A stretch of 64,000 nucleotides of DNA from an uncultured Eudoraea sp. (GCF_947490415.1 NZ_CANLGX010000001.1:62001-126000); one strand, 5' to 3'. Counted from the first letter of the stretch, positions 24,371 through 34,038 are shown. Translations and numbers: made by a program. Notes: generated by a model not told the origin, from the letters alone.

Positions 24371-26815
24371 ATGAAACTATCCATTTATGCAGTTCTTTTA
24401 TTATTAATTGTAAAAGTACAAGCCCAGGAAGCACTGACCTATCAAAAACCATCAAAGGAAATTCTTGACCTTGTAGATGTGCCTTTAGCCCCGTCAGTAC
24501 TTGTTGACGATAACAAGGAATTTATGATTTTCCTATATCGGGATACCTTTAAAAGTATCGAAGAAATATCTCAAGAAGAATTGAGATTGGGCGGGTTAAG
24601 AATTAATCCGAAAACCAATATTGGAAGCAGGGTGACTTATTATAATAATTTAAAAATAAAACCTCTCCTAACTAATGAATCGGAGCTAGTTCAAGTAAGT
24701 GGACTACCATCAGAACCAAAATTAGCCAACTTCACGTACTCTCCTGATCAGAAGAAGATGGCATTCACAAATACAACATATTCAGGAGTAGAAGTCTGGG
24801 TAGTCGATGTCATAAAACAGGCGGCGAAAAAACTAACCGAACCTAGGGTAAATGCCAACCTTCGTGATGTGATAAACTGGTTTGAGGATGGTAATGCAAT
24901 CCTGGTGAAAATGATTTCTCCGGACAGGCTGGAACTTATTGAAACAAAGAACGCGGTACCTACCGGCCCTACAATCTCTGTGAATGACGGAAAAAAAGCA
25001 CAAAACAGAACGTATCAGGATTTATTAAAAAATAAAAATGATGAGCATAATTTTGAACAACTTGCTTTATCAGAGCTTTACAAAGTTACATTGGATGGGA
25101 AAAGTGAAAAATGGCTTGAAGGTGCTATGTATAATAATATAATGTTTTCCCCGGATGGAGAATACGTCATGGTGACAACTGTTGAAAAACCATTTTCATA
25201 CCTTGTGCCTTATCGCAGATTTCCTTCTAAAACCGTTATCTATTCGAAGGATGGACAAAAGGTTGAGACAGTTTTAGAGGTTCCTTTGATTGAAGATCTG
25301 CCAAAGGGTTTCATGGCTGTCCGTCAAGGGAAAAGAAGATTTAGCTGGAGGAATGACATGCCTGCAAGCCTGGTTTACGCCGAAGCTCTGGATGGAGGCG
25401 ATCCTGAAAAAGAAGCCTTATACAGGGATGAAATTTTTCAACTAAATGCCCCGTTCAACGGAGAATCCAAGAGTCTGATGAAAACCGTCAACAGATATGA
25501 CAGTGCGGTATGGGGAGATGAAGATACAGCACTTATTATTGATGACTGGTGGAATACCAGAAATACCAAGACTTATTTATTCAATCCTTCTGATTCTTCT
25601 GTCGAACCTAAAATTATTTTTGATAGAAATTATCAGGATAGATACAGTGATCCAGGAGATTTTGTGACAAAGAGAAACAAAATGGGGAGCGATGTCCTGG
25701 CATTAAAAGGTAGTTATGCCTTCCTTAATGGTGCAGGGTATTCTGAAAAAGGACAGTTCCCGTTTATTGATAAGATCAACCTTAAATCACTTAAAACGAG
25801 CCGACTTTATCAATCAGAATATACAGACAAACTTGAAAACCTTAACAATTATGACGTTGAAAAAAGTGAACTTTTAGTACGCATAGAATCACCTGATGAG
25901 TACCCTAATTATTTTATTAGAGATTTGAAGAAAAATAAGCTTGTGCAGCTGACAGACTTTGACAATCCTTTTAAAAGTATACAGGGAATCCATAAAGAAG
26001 TAATAACTTATAAAAGGGATGATGGCTTAGAGCTTTCGGGCACTTTATATCTTCCCGTAGGCTACAATAAGGAGAAAAAAGAAAAAATGCCTATGATTTT
26101 ATGGGCTTATCCCCGCGAATTTAAAGATCAGTCAAGCGCCTCACAGAAGACTTCAAACCCAAATAAATTTACATTTCCTTACTACGGATCACCCATTTTT
26201 TGGGTGACCAAAGGTTATGTTGTGCTAGATGGCGCTTCATTTCCCATAGTAGGGGAAGGTGATGATCAACCAAATGATACTTTTCGGACGCAATTAGTGG
26301 CAAATGCTAAAGCCGCTATTGATGCAGTAGATGTACTGGGTTATATTGACAGGACACGTGTTGCGGTCGGAGGTCATAGTTATGGTGCATTTATGGTAGC
26401 TAACCTGCTTTCCCATTCCAATCTTTTCGCTGCAGGAATTGCAAGGAGTGGTGCTTACAATAGAACCCTGACCCCTTTTGGATTTCAAAGTGAAGAAAGA
26501 AACTATTGGGAAGCTCCGGAAGTTTATTATACTATGTCTCCGTTTATGCATGCCGATAAAATGAAGACACCTTTACTTATGACCCATGGTGAAGCAGATA
26601 ATAATTCAGGAACCTATCCTATGCAAAGTATCCGATATTTTAATGCACTTAAAGGGTTAGGTGCTCAGGTAAGGTTGGTTATGTTGCCAAACGAAAGTCA
26701 TGGATATCGGGCAAAGGAAACTATTCTGCATCTGCTTTGGGAGCAGGATCAATGGCTGGAGAAATATGTAAAGAACAAACCTCCCGGTAATGCTAAAAAA
26801 ACGGAATTGAAATGA
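24371..26815 (+). CDS. Exported S9 family prolyl oligopeptidase-like peptidase
   Basis: Predicted 814-residue protein with a signal peptide ending VQAQE. Residues 30-520 form a beta-propeller-like region that shields the active site; residues 540-800 are the alpha/beta hydrolase domain. The catalytic triad is Ser670 in GGHSYGAF, Asp743 in HGEADNN, and His777 in NESHGY. Members cleave short peptides after proline, alanine or other residues in the periplasm. It is alone, with a 73-base leader after a possible attC remnant. The length fits the glutamyl/dipeptidyl branch of S9. Confidence 0.92.
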   Translation: MKLSIYAVLLLLIVKVQAQEALTYQKPSKEILDLVDVPLAPSVLVDDNKEFMIFLYRDTFKSIEEISQEELRLGGLRINPKTNIGSRVTYYNNLKIKPLLTNESELVQVSGLPSEPKLANFTYSPDQKKMAFTNTTYSGVEVWVVDVIKQAAKKLTEPRVNANLRDVINWFEDGNAILVKMISPDRLELIETKNAVPTGPTISVNDGKKAQNRTYQDLLKNKNDEHNFEQLALSELYKVTLDGKSEKWLEGAMYNNIMFSPDGEYVMVTTVEKPFSYLVPYRRFPSKTVIYSKDGQKVETVLEVPLIEDLPKGFMAVRQGKRRFSWRNDMPASLVYAEALDGGDPEKEALYRDEIFQLNAPFNGESKSLMKTVNRYDSAVWGDEDTALIIDDWWNTRNTKTYLFNPSDSSVEPKIIFDRNYQDRYSDPGDFVTKRNKMGSDVLALKGSYAFLNGAGYSEKGQFPFIDKINLKSLKTSRLYQSEYTDKLENLNNYDVEKSELLVRIESPDEYPNYFIRDLKKNKLVQLTDFDNPFKSIQGIHKEVITYKRDDGLELSGTLYLPVGYNKEKKEKMPMILWAYPREFKDQSSASQKTSNPNKFTFPYYGSPIFWVTKGYVVLDGASFPIVGEGDDQPNDTFRTQLVANAKAAIDAVDVLGYIDRTRVAVGGHSYGAFMVANLLSHSNLFAAGIARSGAYNRTLTPFGFQSEERNYWEAPEVYYTMSPFMHADKMKTPLLMTHGEADNNSGTYPMQSIRYFNALKGLGAQVRLVMLPNESHGYRAKETILHLLWEQDQWLEKYVKNKPPGNAKKTELK

Positions 26816-26876
26816 TCAACGCTATAGGTTGTTTTCTGACATAACACGGCTAATTGAAAATCAGTAATATTCATAA

Positions 26877-26966
26877 AATATTTTAAGTTCTTCGAAAGAG
26901 CGGGCTCCGCGTGAAGCAGATAAATTTGTTATTAAAAAAGATGAAATTTGGCCTTATAAAAAATAA
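26877..26966 (+). pseudogene. Short C-terminal coding remnant ahead of a GNAT gene
   Basis: An open frame of 29 codons ends KERAPREADKFVIKKDEI then WPYKK and TAA. Its TAA overlaps the next ATG by one base (TAATG). It has no start codon, so it looks like the tail of a lost gene that was coupled to the acetyltransferase. No family is recognised. Confidence 0.35.
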
Positions 26967-27481
26967 TGTACAAAGAATTCGAAACAGAAAGAGTACTTAT
27001 TAAACCTACCTCTGAATTTGATGCGGAGTTTATTTATAAACTTATGAATACGCCAAAGTTTATTCAATATATTGGAGATAGAGAAATAAAATCAGTTGTA
27101 GGCGCAAAAGACTATATTAAAACCAAAATGTTGCCACAACTCCAAAGACTTGGATATTCTAACTATACCATTTTTCAAAAGTCAGACAATATAAAAATAG
27201 GAACTTGTGGACTTTATGACAGGGAAGGACTCGATGGTATCGATATAGGGTTTGCTTTCCTCCCCCAATATGAAGGTCAGGGTTTTGCGTATGAAGCTGC
27301 AAATAGATTGAAAGAAGCTGCTTTTGAAGAATTTGAAATTGAAGAAATAAAGGCAATTACATCAAAAGAAAATATTTTATCACAACGCCTTTTGGAAAAA
27401 TTGGGATTAGAAATGGTAGATATTATTACATTACCCAATGAAGACGAGGAACTGCTATTGTATAAAATTCAGAAAAAATAA
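26966..27481 (+). CDS. GNAT family N-acetyltransferase (RimJ/RimL type)
   Basis: Predicted 171-residue cytosolic enzyme. It begins with ETERVLIKPTSEFDAEFIYKLMNTPKF and has GIDIGFAFLPQYEGQGFAYEAANRLKEAAFEEF, where QGFAYEA is the acetyl-CoA pyrophosphate loop (motif A), then ITSKENILSQRLLEKLGLEMV (in part). This is the RimJ/RimL branch that acetylates protein N-termini or small amines. The start overlaps the stop of a gene remnant. A second, different GNAT gene follows 75 bases downstream. Confidence 0.9.
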   Translation: MYKEFETERVLIKPTSEFDAEFIYKLMNTPKFIQYIGDREIKSVVGAKDYIKTKMLPQLQRLGYSNYTIFQKSDNIKIGTCGLYDREGLDGIDIGFAFLPQYEGQGFAYEAANRLKEAAFEEFEIEEIKAITSKENILSQRLLEKLGLEMVDIITLPNEDEELLLYKIQKK

Positions 27482-27555
27482 CTAATCTATTTAAGCCTGT
27501 GTGATAGCAACAGTCATCTGTTTATGCTCCGGTAGCCAAAAAGAAAAAGTAACTA

Positions 27556-28068
27556 TTGAGATCAAGAGAAATAAAATTAAGAGCACTACACTTGTCCGAC
27601 ATATCGCAATTGGCAAAACTTGCCAACAATAAGAATATATGGGATAATTTAAGAGATTCTTTTCCTTATCCCTATAGCGAAGGTGATGCCGAGTTATTTA
27701 TAAACTTAACTATAAAAGAAAACCCAAAACAAAATTTCGCTATAGAATACGCCGGCGATCTCTGTGGGGTAATAGGATTAATCCTTCAAAACGATGTATA
27801 CAGTAAATCAGCTGAAATTCGTTATTGGATTGGAGAACCCTTTTGGGGAAAAAGAATAGCAACAACAGCTATTAAATTAATTACTAGTTATGGATTTGCG
27901 GACTTAAAACTGATTAGAATTTATGCAGGGGTGTTTGATTTTAATATCGCGTCTATGAAAGCACTTGAAAATAACGGATATAAAAAAGAAGGTGTTTTTA
28001 AAAATACAGTATATAAGAATGATAAAATTTTTGATGAGCACAGGTATTTTAAATTAAATCTATGTTAG
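27556..28068 (+). CDS. GNAT family N-acetyltransferase
   Basis: Predicted 170-residue cytosolic enzyme of the RimJ/RimL branch: LRALHLSDISQLAKLANNKNIWDNLRDSFPYPY at the front, AEIRYWIGEPFWGKRIATTAI with the CoA-binding loop, and FDFNIASMKALENNGYKKEGVFKN near the end (in part). The start is TTG at 27556, since no ATG precedes the conserved opening. Its substrate is unknown. It is not a close copy of the preceding GNAT protein. Confidence 0.88.
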   Translation: MRSREIKLRALHLSDISQLAKLANNKNIWDNLRDSFPYPYSEGDAELFINLTIKENPKQNFAIEYAGDLCGVIGLILQNDVYSKSAEIRYWIGEPFWGKRIATTAIKLITSYGFADLKLIRIYAGVFDFNIASMKALENNGYKKEGVFKNTVYKNDKIFDEHRYFKLNLC

Positions 28069-28135
28069 GGTTAACTCAGAACACCATTTTGTGCTAAAAA
28101 TAGCAGTATTAAACCTGAATAAGCTTGCTAAACTG

Positions 28136-28729
28136 CTATAAACTGCAGGTTTTCCCAACATCGGATAGGGGAATACAGCCCAGGTATTCTCCCGGAATAG
28201 GATCGTAATTCAGCACATTTTTTCCAATTTCTTCTGAGGAAAAATAACCCCATAAGGCTAGCGATTTAATTGTACGATAAAACCCAACCGGTTTTTGTTC
28301 GCCTACCGCTGTTCCCCAGACTTTGCCATTGTATTTCCCAGATGCCGATTCTTCTTCTTTTAAAAATTCTTCTCGATCCTGAACACTTAATTCTGAGAAT
28401 ATGCTGCCGAATTTCTCTTCACAAGTTGTATTAAACTGCTCCATTTGAGCAATCATTGTTTGTTGAGCGGTTTTATTAAACAATTTAGCAAATACCACGT
28501 CAATAAATAAATCTACTTTCATATCCAACGCCCCGGGAGTTTCTGTTTTTGGTAATACAGTGTCCACTAATGTTGAGATTAATTCCGCCTGATTTACGGT
28601 TAAAAATATGGGCTCCCAACTCAGTCGCGGTTTCTTCTGGCAAGACTGTAATAGCGAAAAAAGTGAAGGAACCAGGGCCGCAGACCCTGCCGCCATGGCT
28701 GTTTTTTTTAATGCTGCTCTTCTGTCCAT
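28136..28729 (-). CDS. Gluconate 2-dehydrogenase subunit 3 family protein
   Basis: Predicted 197-residue exported subunit. It starts MDRRAALKKTAMAAGSAALV and then LQSC, so it has both a twin-arginine-like signal and a lipobox. The mature part (VNQAELISTLVDTVLPKTETPGALD near residue 45, GFYRTIKSLALWGYFSSEE later, in part) matches the small subunit that partners GMC dehydrogenases. It starts 4 bases after the stop of the GMC gene, so the two are one operon and probably one periplasmic complex that oxidises a sugar or alcohol. Confidence 0.9.
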   Translation of the reverse strand: MDRRAALKKTAMAAGSAALVPSLFSLLQSCQKKPRLSWEPIFLTVNQAELISTLVDTVLPKTETPGALDMKVDLFIDVVFAKLFNKTAQQTMIAQMEQFNTTCEEKFGSIFSELSVQDREEFLKEEESASGKYNGKVWGTAVGEQKPVGFYRTIKSLALWGYFSSEEIGKNVLNYDPIPGEYLGCIPLSDVGKTCSL

Positions 28730-28733
28730 AATC

Positions 28734-30440
28734 TTAAAGGTTTTTCTTTTTGAGTTCAGAAATTGCGTGATTCGCTGCCCGCGCAGTGAGGGCCATATAA
28801 GTTAAAGATGGGTTAACACATGAAGATGAAGTCATGCAGGCACCATCTGTAACAAAAACATTCTTTGCAGCATGGATTTGATTTGTTCCATTCAATATCG
28901 AAGTACGGGGATCACGACCCATGCGGGCGGTACCCATTTCGTGAATTCCATAACCCGGTTCATGCTCATTATCAAATCCCACAATATCTTTTACTCCTGC
29001 TTTCTCCAGCATTTCTACTGCATCAGACTTAATCTGCCTGTTAATTGCTTTTTCATTTTCTTTGAACTCACAATCAATAGCTAATGTAGGCTGACCCCAT
29101 TTGTCAACATTCTCCTTATCTAACATAACCTTATTCTCATGATAAGGCAGGCATTCTGCAAATCCGGTAATAAAGAATTCCCATGGGCCCGGCTTCATCA
29201 GGCTATCTTTAAAATCTGCTCCAAACTGTTCCTGGTTGGCCCCGGCACTCCAATTACCACGGCCACCTCCACCCTGATAACCAAAGCCTCGTACAAACTT
29301 ATCTGTTTTCGTTTCTTCATCAATGTTTACATAACGCGGGATATAAATTCCGTTTGGTCTTCTGCCTTTGTAATATTTGTCTTCATAGCCCTCAACCCTG
29401 CCCATAGCACCCACTCTATAGGTATGATCCATTAAGTTATGACCCAATTCACCACTGTCATTTCCAAGGCCATTTTCAAACCTGTCGGAAGTGGAATTCA
29501 ACAAAATCTGAGTAGTGCTTAAGGAAGAGGCATTACAAAAAATAATTTTTGCATAAAACTCTATATACTCATTGGTCTCTGCGTCTATAATTCTGACCCC
29601 TGTAGCTTTTCCTTTTTTGTCATCATAAATAATGGAATTAACTATGGAGTAAGGCCTGATAGTAAGATTACCGGTTACATTAGCGGCCGGAAGAGTCACG
29701 GCATTACTGCTAAAGTATGCGCCATATGGGCATCCCCTATCACATCTGTTTCTAAACTGGCATTGGCCGCGACCATTCAAAGGTTCTGTAAGGTGCGCTG
29801 CCCGGCCAATAGTCATAACGCGTCCGGGAAATTCTTTTTCTATTCTGCTTTTTATATCCTTTTCAACGCAATTGAGTTCCATAGGAGGCAGAAAATGGCT
29901 GTCGGGTAGTTGTGGCAAACCAAGTGCCTGACCACTAATCCCTGCAAATTTTTCAACATAGGTATACCATGATTCTACATCCTTATATCGCAAGGGCCAG
30001 TCAACCCCATGACCATCTTTGGCATTGGCTTCAAAATCGAGATCACTCCACCTATAACACTGCTTGCCCCAAAGCAAAGAACGCCCACCCATCTGGTGCC
30101 CACGAACCCAGAGGAAGGGTTTCACTTCCGTATAGGGATTCTCTTCGTCATTTGCATAAAAATGCTCATTATTTGCGCCGACAAAACCCGCCCGTGCGCC
30201 TATCGCGTGTTTTTTAAGATCCTCTGGTCCAAGGGCTCCCCGGAGTTCCAAATCCCAGGGGTCCTTATTCATAGTAGGGTAGTCTACCACGTGCTCAACA
30301 ATTCTTCCCCGTTCCAATACCAAAGTTTTTAAACCGCCTTCACAAAGCTCTTTAGCAGCCCAGCCCCCGCTTATTCCCGATCCTATAACTATGGCGTCAT
30401 AGGTCATATTCTTTTTTGCATCTATATTATAGTTGGCCAT
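28734..30440 (-). CDS. GMC family FAD-dependent oxidoreductase
   Basis: Predicted 568-residue large subunit. The FAD-binding motif is AIVIGSGISGGWAAKEL near residue 17; HQMGGRSLLWGK and GRGQCQFRNRCDRGCPYGAYFSS (a cysteine-rich loop seen in gluconate dehydrogenase-type GMC enzymes, in part) follow. The C-terminal catalytic histidine lies in GYGIHEMGTARMG, and NPSLTYMALTARAA closes the family signature. No signal is seen, so it may be co-exported by the TAT signal of the downstream subunit. The substrate is a sugar, polyol or other alcohol; none is fixed by the context. Confidence 0.92.
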   Translation of the reverse strand: MANYNIDAKKNMTYDAIVIGSGISGGWAAKELCEGGLKTLVLERGRIVEHVVDYPTMNKDPWDLELRGALGPEDLKKHAIGARAGFVGANNEHFYANDEENPYTEVKPFLWVRGHQMGGRSLLWGKQCYRWSDLDFEANAKDGHGVDWPLRYKDVESWYTYVEKFAGISGQALGLPQLPDSHFLPPMELNCVEKDIKSRIEKEFPGRVMTIGRAAHLTEPLNGRGQCQFRNRCDRGCPYGAYFSSNAVTLPAANVTGNLTIRPYSIVNSIIYDDKKGKATGVRIIDAETNEYIEFYAKIIFCNASSLSTTQILLNSTSDRFENGLGNDSGELGHNLMDHTYRVGAMGRVEGYEDKYYKGRRPNGIYIPRYVNIDEETKTDKFVRGFGYQGGGGRGNWSAGANQEQFGADFKDSLMKPGPWEFFITGFAECLPYHENKVMLDKENVDKWGQPTLAIDCEFKENEKAINRQIKSDAVEMLEKAGVKDIVGFDNEHEPGYGIHEMGTARMGRDPRTSILNGTNQIHAAKNVFVTDGACMTSSSCVNPSLTYMALTARAANHAISELKKKNL

Positions 30441-30711
30441 AAATTATTGTGATTTTCAAGATTTGAATTTAATGAAATATAAGTGAGTGGTGAAAAATAT
30501 GCTTTGAAAATTTAACAATACGACTACTTTGAGCACACCACAGATTTTATTGCATCCTTTTAATGCGGCAAACAATATTTTAATAATTACATTTTCGTTT
30601 GTTGCAATGGAGAATAAATGATTCATCAATATTAAAGTTTTATTAACTTCGGTTTACTAAAACCGTAAAATCAGAAACAGCAAATCAGTAATTTCAAATA
30701 CCCTAAAAAAC

Positions 30712-31227
30712 ATGAAAAAAAAGAACACCATCTCAAACCTAATTAAACTTCTTACTCCCTTATTTGTTATTGCCTTAATAGTTCAAAGTTGCGATCAGGC
30801 ACCCAAGGAGGCTGAAAAAGTACAAATTGTTGAAGTTGAAGAGCCTGAATATTTTCTGCTCCGTCCGGAAACTGAAAAAGCCTATGGATATTCCCATGCC
30901 GTGAAAATTGGTAACGATATCAAAATATCTGGTGCCGTAAGTATGGATAATGACGGTAATCCAACCGCCGTAGGTGATTTTGAACAACAAATGAAAAATT
31001 GCTATGCAGACCTGGATAAGATATTAAAGCATTACGGCTGCACTTTTGACGATGTAGTTGTTGAAAATGTATTTACGACCAATATGTCTTTATTTCTGGA
31101 ACATGCCGCCTACAGGAATACCATTTATACCAAGCAATTTCCTACGGGTTCCTGGCTTGGGGTTAAGGAATTGGCATTACCTGAATTTATGATAGAAATT
31201 GAATTGGAAGTGCATAAAACGGAATAG
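30712..31227 (+). CDS. RidA/YjgF-like lipoprotein
   Basis: Predicted 171-residue protein with a lipoprotein signal (hydrophobic stretch then VQSC) and a Glu-rich linker, followed by a RidA-type domain: YSHAVKIGNDIKISGAVSMD, then a helix with FEQQMKNCYADLDKILKHYG and a strand with VVVENVFTTNM, and ELALPEFMIEIELEVH at the end. RidA proteins deaminate reactive enamines in the cytoplasm; the family arginine near VGVxxLPxxxxxVEIE is not obvious here, and an exported lipid anchor is unusual, so the role is open. An inverted repeat CGGTTTACTAAAACCG (30650-30665) lies 47 bases upstream. Confidence 0.82.
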   Translation: MKKKNTISNLIKLLTPLFVIALIVQSCDQAPKEAEKVQIVEVEEPEYFLLRPETEKAYGYSHAVKIGNDIKISGAVSMDNDGNPTAVGDFEQQMKNCYADLDKILKHYGCTFDDVVVENVFTTNMSLFLEHAAYRNTIYTKQFPTGSWLGVKELALPEFMIEIELEVHKTE

Positions 31228-31236
31228 CTCATTTAA

Positions 31237-31611
31237 ATGAACTTAAATCAAATTACCGTTCCATCAGTGGATTTGACTAAATCTATTCTCTTCTATCAAA
31301 AGATGGGATTAAAACTAATCGTTAAGGCCTTACCACATTACGCAAGATTTGAATGTCCTGACGGGGATAGTACTTTTTCCATACACCAAACCGAGAAACT
31401 GCCTTCCGGAGAGGGTATATATGTTTATTTTGAATGTGAAGACCTGGATACGCACGTAGGTAAGTTACTTACTAAAGGAATTGAATTTCATGAATTACCG
31501 AATGATAAACCCTGGTTATGGAGGGAAGCAAGATTAAAAGATCCGGATGGTAATTTGGTAATACTATATTACGGCGGAGTGAACAGGAAGAATCCGCCCT
31601 GGAAAATTTAA
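31237..31611 (+). CDS. VOC family (glyoxalase-like) protein
   Basis: Predicted 124-residue cytosolic protein with the paired beta-alpha-beta-beta-beta modules of the vicinal oxygen chelate superfamily: NQITVPSVDLTKSILFYQKMGLKL at the front and LKDPDGNLVILYYGG at the end (in part). The histidine and glutamate pattern fits a metal site. It begins 10 bases after the RidA-like gene and is probably co-transcribed. The substrate is unknown. Confidence 0.88.
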   Translation: MNLNQITVPSVDLTKSILFYQKMGLKLIVKALPHYARFECPDGDSTFSIHQTEKLPSGEGIYVYFECEDLDTHVGKLLTKGIEFHELPNDKPWLWREARLKDPDGNLVILYYGGVNRKNPPWKI

Positions 31612-31811
31612 AAAATTGAATTTGGCTAAGTACTGGTTCAGCCACATTATTCACTTTTTTTTAGTTCGTAATATTTTTCTATTTTTAAAAACTCCCTCGA
31701 AGACAGCAACTCCCCTCTAGCTGGTCATATTAGCTTTTTTTTAAGTGAGATTTTTTTTGATGTTTATTAATCAACCTGTTTTATATTCAAAATAATCTAA
31801 GATATCATCCT

Positions 31812-32288
31812 ATGAAATTCCTCTTTTATATTACCCTGGCACTTATTTCTTCCAGTATACTTTATGCTCAAGAAACAAAAAATAAGGCGGCTCCTTTTGT
31901 AAGAGTATATGACCGGAATGGCGAAAAAATATCCAAAGGCAGAATTGTTAGTGTAACTGACACCTCCCTGATAACTGTTCCCAGGGAAAAACCTGTAAAT
32001 ATTGGAGTGAGCAAAATTGGTTTTATAAAAACAAAACGATCTGTCGGGAATAATGTCCTTTGGGGAGCGGCGATAGGAGCTGGTACCGGCGCAATTTTGG
32101 GGTTAGCATCTGGCGGTGAAGGTGAATATTGGGGGAAAGGTGAGGGTGCTGCTGGTTTTGGACTAATTTTTGGAGTTATGGGTGCAGGAATAGGAGGAAT
32201 CACGGCAATTTTTAAAAAGTCAAATACTTATCCTATTGATGGCGAATCAATAAAATGGAGAGCGTTCAAAGATGATTTAATTAAGTAA
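31812..32288 (+). CDS. Exported glycine-zipper protein
   Basis: Predicted 158-residue protein with a signal peptide (ending ILYAQ). A short strand-rich part (RVYDRNGEKISKGRIVSVTDTSLITV, in part) precedes a glycine-rich hydrophobic region of about 60 residues (WGAAIGAGTGAILGLASGG and later IFGVMGAGIGGITAIF) that could insert in a membrane. No function is known. Confidence 0.7.
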   Translation: MKFLFYITLALISSSILYAQETKNKAAPFVRVYDRNGEKISKGRIVSVTDTSLITVPREKPVNIGVSKIGFIKTKRSVGNNVLWGAAIGAGTGAILGLASGGEGEYWGKGEGAAGFGLIFGVMGAGIGGITAIFKKSNTYPIDGESIKWRAFKDDLIK

Positions 32289-32318
32289 CTAAAGGCATCT
32301 GCTTAGTTCAAGTGCTGA

Positions 32319-33086
32319 TCAATTCTTCTTTAAATCCTGGGTTATTTTTTTAAACGCGTTTAAAATTATGCCCGTATCAACAGCATATGAGATATATTGA
32401 ACGCCTATTTCCGCCCACTTTTTTGCATCTTCTGCAGTTTCCACAAAAGTACCAACTACCTTACCGCTTTTTCTGGCCAGCGCCACAGCTTCTTCCATGC
32501 GTTTTACCACTTTTTCATGGTGCACCTGCCCGGGAACACCGCAGGATTGCGACAAGTCATAGGGTCCTAAAAAAATAACATCAATACCGTCATAGGTGAG
32601 AATAGTCGGTAAATTCTCCAAACCTGCAACACCTTCGATATGTATAATAGTTAATATGCTTTCATTAGATTTCCCAAAATGCTCTTCCTTTTCAATGGCT
32701 GTGTATTCTCCAGCCCTTACATAGCGGCACATCCCACGTTCTCCCTTAGGATGAAACATTGCAGATTTCACTACCTTCCCTGCATCCTTGGCTGTAGATA
32801 TCTGAGGAACCTGAATGCATCTTGCTCCCACATCCAATACACGCAGAATTGAGGTCTCACTATTTTCTGTAACCCTAACCACCGCTGAGATGCCTCTGGC
32901 TTCTGCCGCTCTTAGCATTTGCTGAACGGTTTCTACACTATATGGCCCATGCTCCATATCAATAATTACAAAATCAAAGCCTGCCAATGCCGCTAGTTCA
33001 ACAATCGTTGGGTCCAGGATTTTACAGAAGGGCCCAAATACAGTTTTGCCTTCTTCTAATGACTTTTTCAAAATATTGACTTTCAT
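32319..33086 (-). CDS. HpcH/HpaI family aldolase (2-keto-3-deoxy sugar acid type)
   Basis: Predicted 255-residue class II aldolase. Family marks are FVIIDMEHGPYS (His and metal-site region), VVRVTENSE (substrate-carboxylate arginine), the HIEGVAGLENL glutamate that binds the metal, and VIFLGPYDLSQSCGVPGQ with the metal-binding aspartate. Members split 2-keto-3-deoxy acids or 4-hydroxy-2-oxo acids into pyruvate and an aldehyde. It is the last gene of a four-gene minus-strand operon and may work with the zinc dehydrogenase at its head. Confidence 0.92.
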   Translation of the reverse strand: MKVNILKKSLEEGKTVFGPFCKILDPTIVELAALAGFDFVIIDMEHGPYSVETVQQMLRAAEARGISAVVRVTENSETSILRVLDVGARCIQVPQISTAKDAGKVVKSAMFHPKGERGMCRYVRAGEYTAIEKEEHFGKSNESILTIIHIEGVAGLENLPTILTYDGIDVIFLGPYDLSQSCGVPGQVHHEKVVKRMEEAVALARKSGKVVGTFVETAEDAKKWAEIGVQYISYAVDTGIILNAFKKITQDLKKN

Positions 33087-33147
33087 GTTTTTTATTGGTT
33101 TAATATTCTATATGTTCTGCGAGTATAATTGAATACCATATTCTTAA

Positions 33148-34038
33148 TTACAACCAGAGCTTTGGGTTGTATAATAAGGGGAAAAATTTACCTTGCATTT
33201 TGCTTCCTTTGGGAATTATTGGAACCCCTGTCAAGAGTTCATCATCCGTATTGCTCACGGTACCATCTGCAAACACATTGATCACAAATGCCCGCCTGCT
33301 CATTTCAGATTTGTTTTCATAAGAACCATGAACCATCAAAGGATGGTGGAAAGTTCCATAACCCTTTTTCAGTTCTATGGCAACCGGTTTAAATTCCTTT
33401 TTTTGCTCTTCAGTGAGATATTCCATTAATCCGTTCATATCGCCCGCAAGAGAAGGTGCATCAAGCAATCCCCATTTATGACTTTTTGGAACATAGTGCA
33501 AACAGCCATTTTCAATTGTTGCATCATCCAGGCCTGTCCAGCAGGTTAAATGTTGCATGGCCACTGTGCGCGTCCAATACGAATAGTCCTGATGCCAGGC
33601 TACTACACCTCCGTGTTTAGCGGGTTTATAAAATAATTGATCATGCCAGAATCTGACCGGCTTATTTTCCAACAATTGATGTGCAGCCATAACAAATGCG
33701 GGATTCCAGAGAATATCGTGAAAACCGCTGGCAATGCGCCATTGTCCCAAAGAATGAAATAAAACCGAATCAGAATCCTCTGATTCATTGCTGTGAAATT
33801 CATAGAACAGATGGTGAGCAGGATGTTTGGGATCTATAACCTCAGCTAATTGGTGACGTAAGACTTCAATCTGATCAGCTTCCAATAATTTAATTCCCGA
33901 CAAATACCCATATTCATGAAAATGAGCTACCTGTTCATCGGTCAATCTGTATTGATCCCATTCTTCGCGCGACTTTGGTTGTTTAAAAAGGTCGGATACC
34001 AATTCATGATAATCCGCCAGGTCTTTTATTGCTGCCAT
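33148..34038 (-). CDS. Phytanoyl-CoA dioxygenase (PhyH) family protein
   Basis: Predicted 296-residue Fe(II)/2-oxoglutarate dioxygenase. The iron ligands fit HQDYSYW (His, Asp) and the later His in HHPLMVHGSYENKS; the 2-oxoglutarate-binding arginine fits SRRAFVINVFADG (in part). The front has HFHEYGYLSGIKLLE. Members hydroxylate small molecules, and some remove O- or N-alkyl groups oxidatively. It is third in an operon with a zinc alcohol dehydrogenase and an esterase. The substrate is unknown. Confidence 0.9.
   Translation of the reverse strand: MAAIKDLADYHELVSDLFKQPKSREEWDQYRLTDEQVAHFHEYGYLSGIKLLEADQIEVLRHQLAEVIDPKHPAHHLFYEFHSNESEDSDSVLFHSLGQWRIASGFHDILWNPAFVMAAHQLLENKPVRFWHDQLFYKPAKHGGVVAWHQDYSYWTRTVAMQHLTCWTGLDDATIENGCLHYVPKSHKWGLLDAPSLAGDMNGLMEYLTEEQKKEFKPVAIELKKGYGTFHHPLMVHGSYENKSEMSRRAFVINVFADGTVSNTDDELLTGVPIIPKGSKMQGKFFPLLYNPKLWL

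Noticed and set aside
26816-26870. attC-like AACGCTATAGG ... ATAACACGGCTAATT after the S9 peptidase
   Set aside because: Some box-like pieces occur, but there are no paired arms and no match to the gene's upstream border.
30650-30665. CGGTTTACTAAAACCG as an operator for the RidA-like gene
   Set aside because: The inverted repeat is real but short and AT-rich, no regulator is adjacent, and it could occur by chance.
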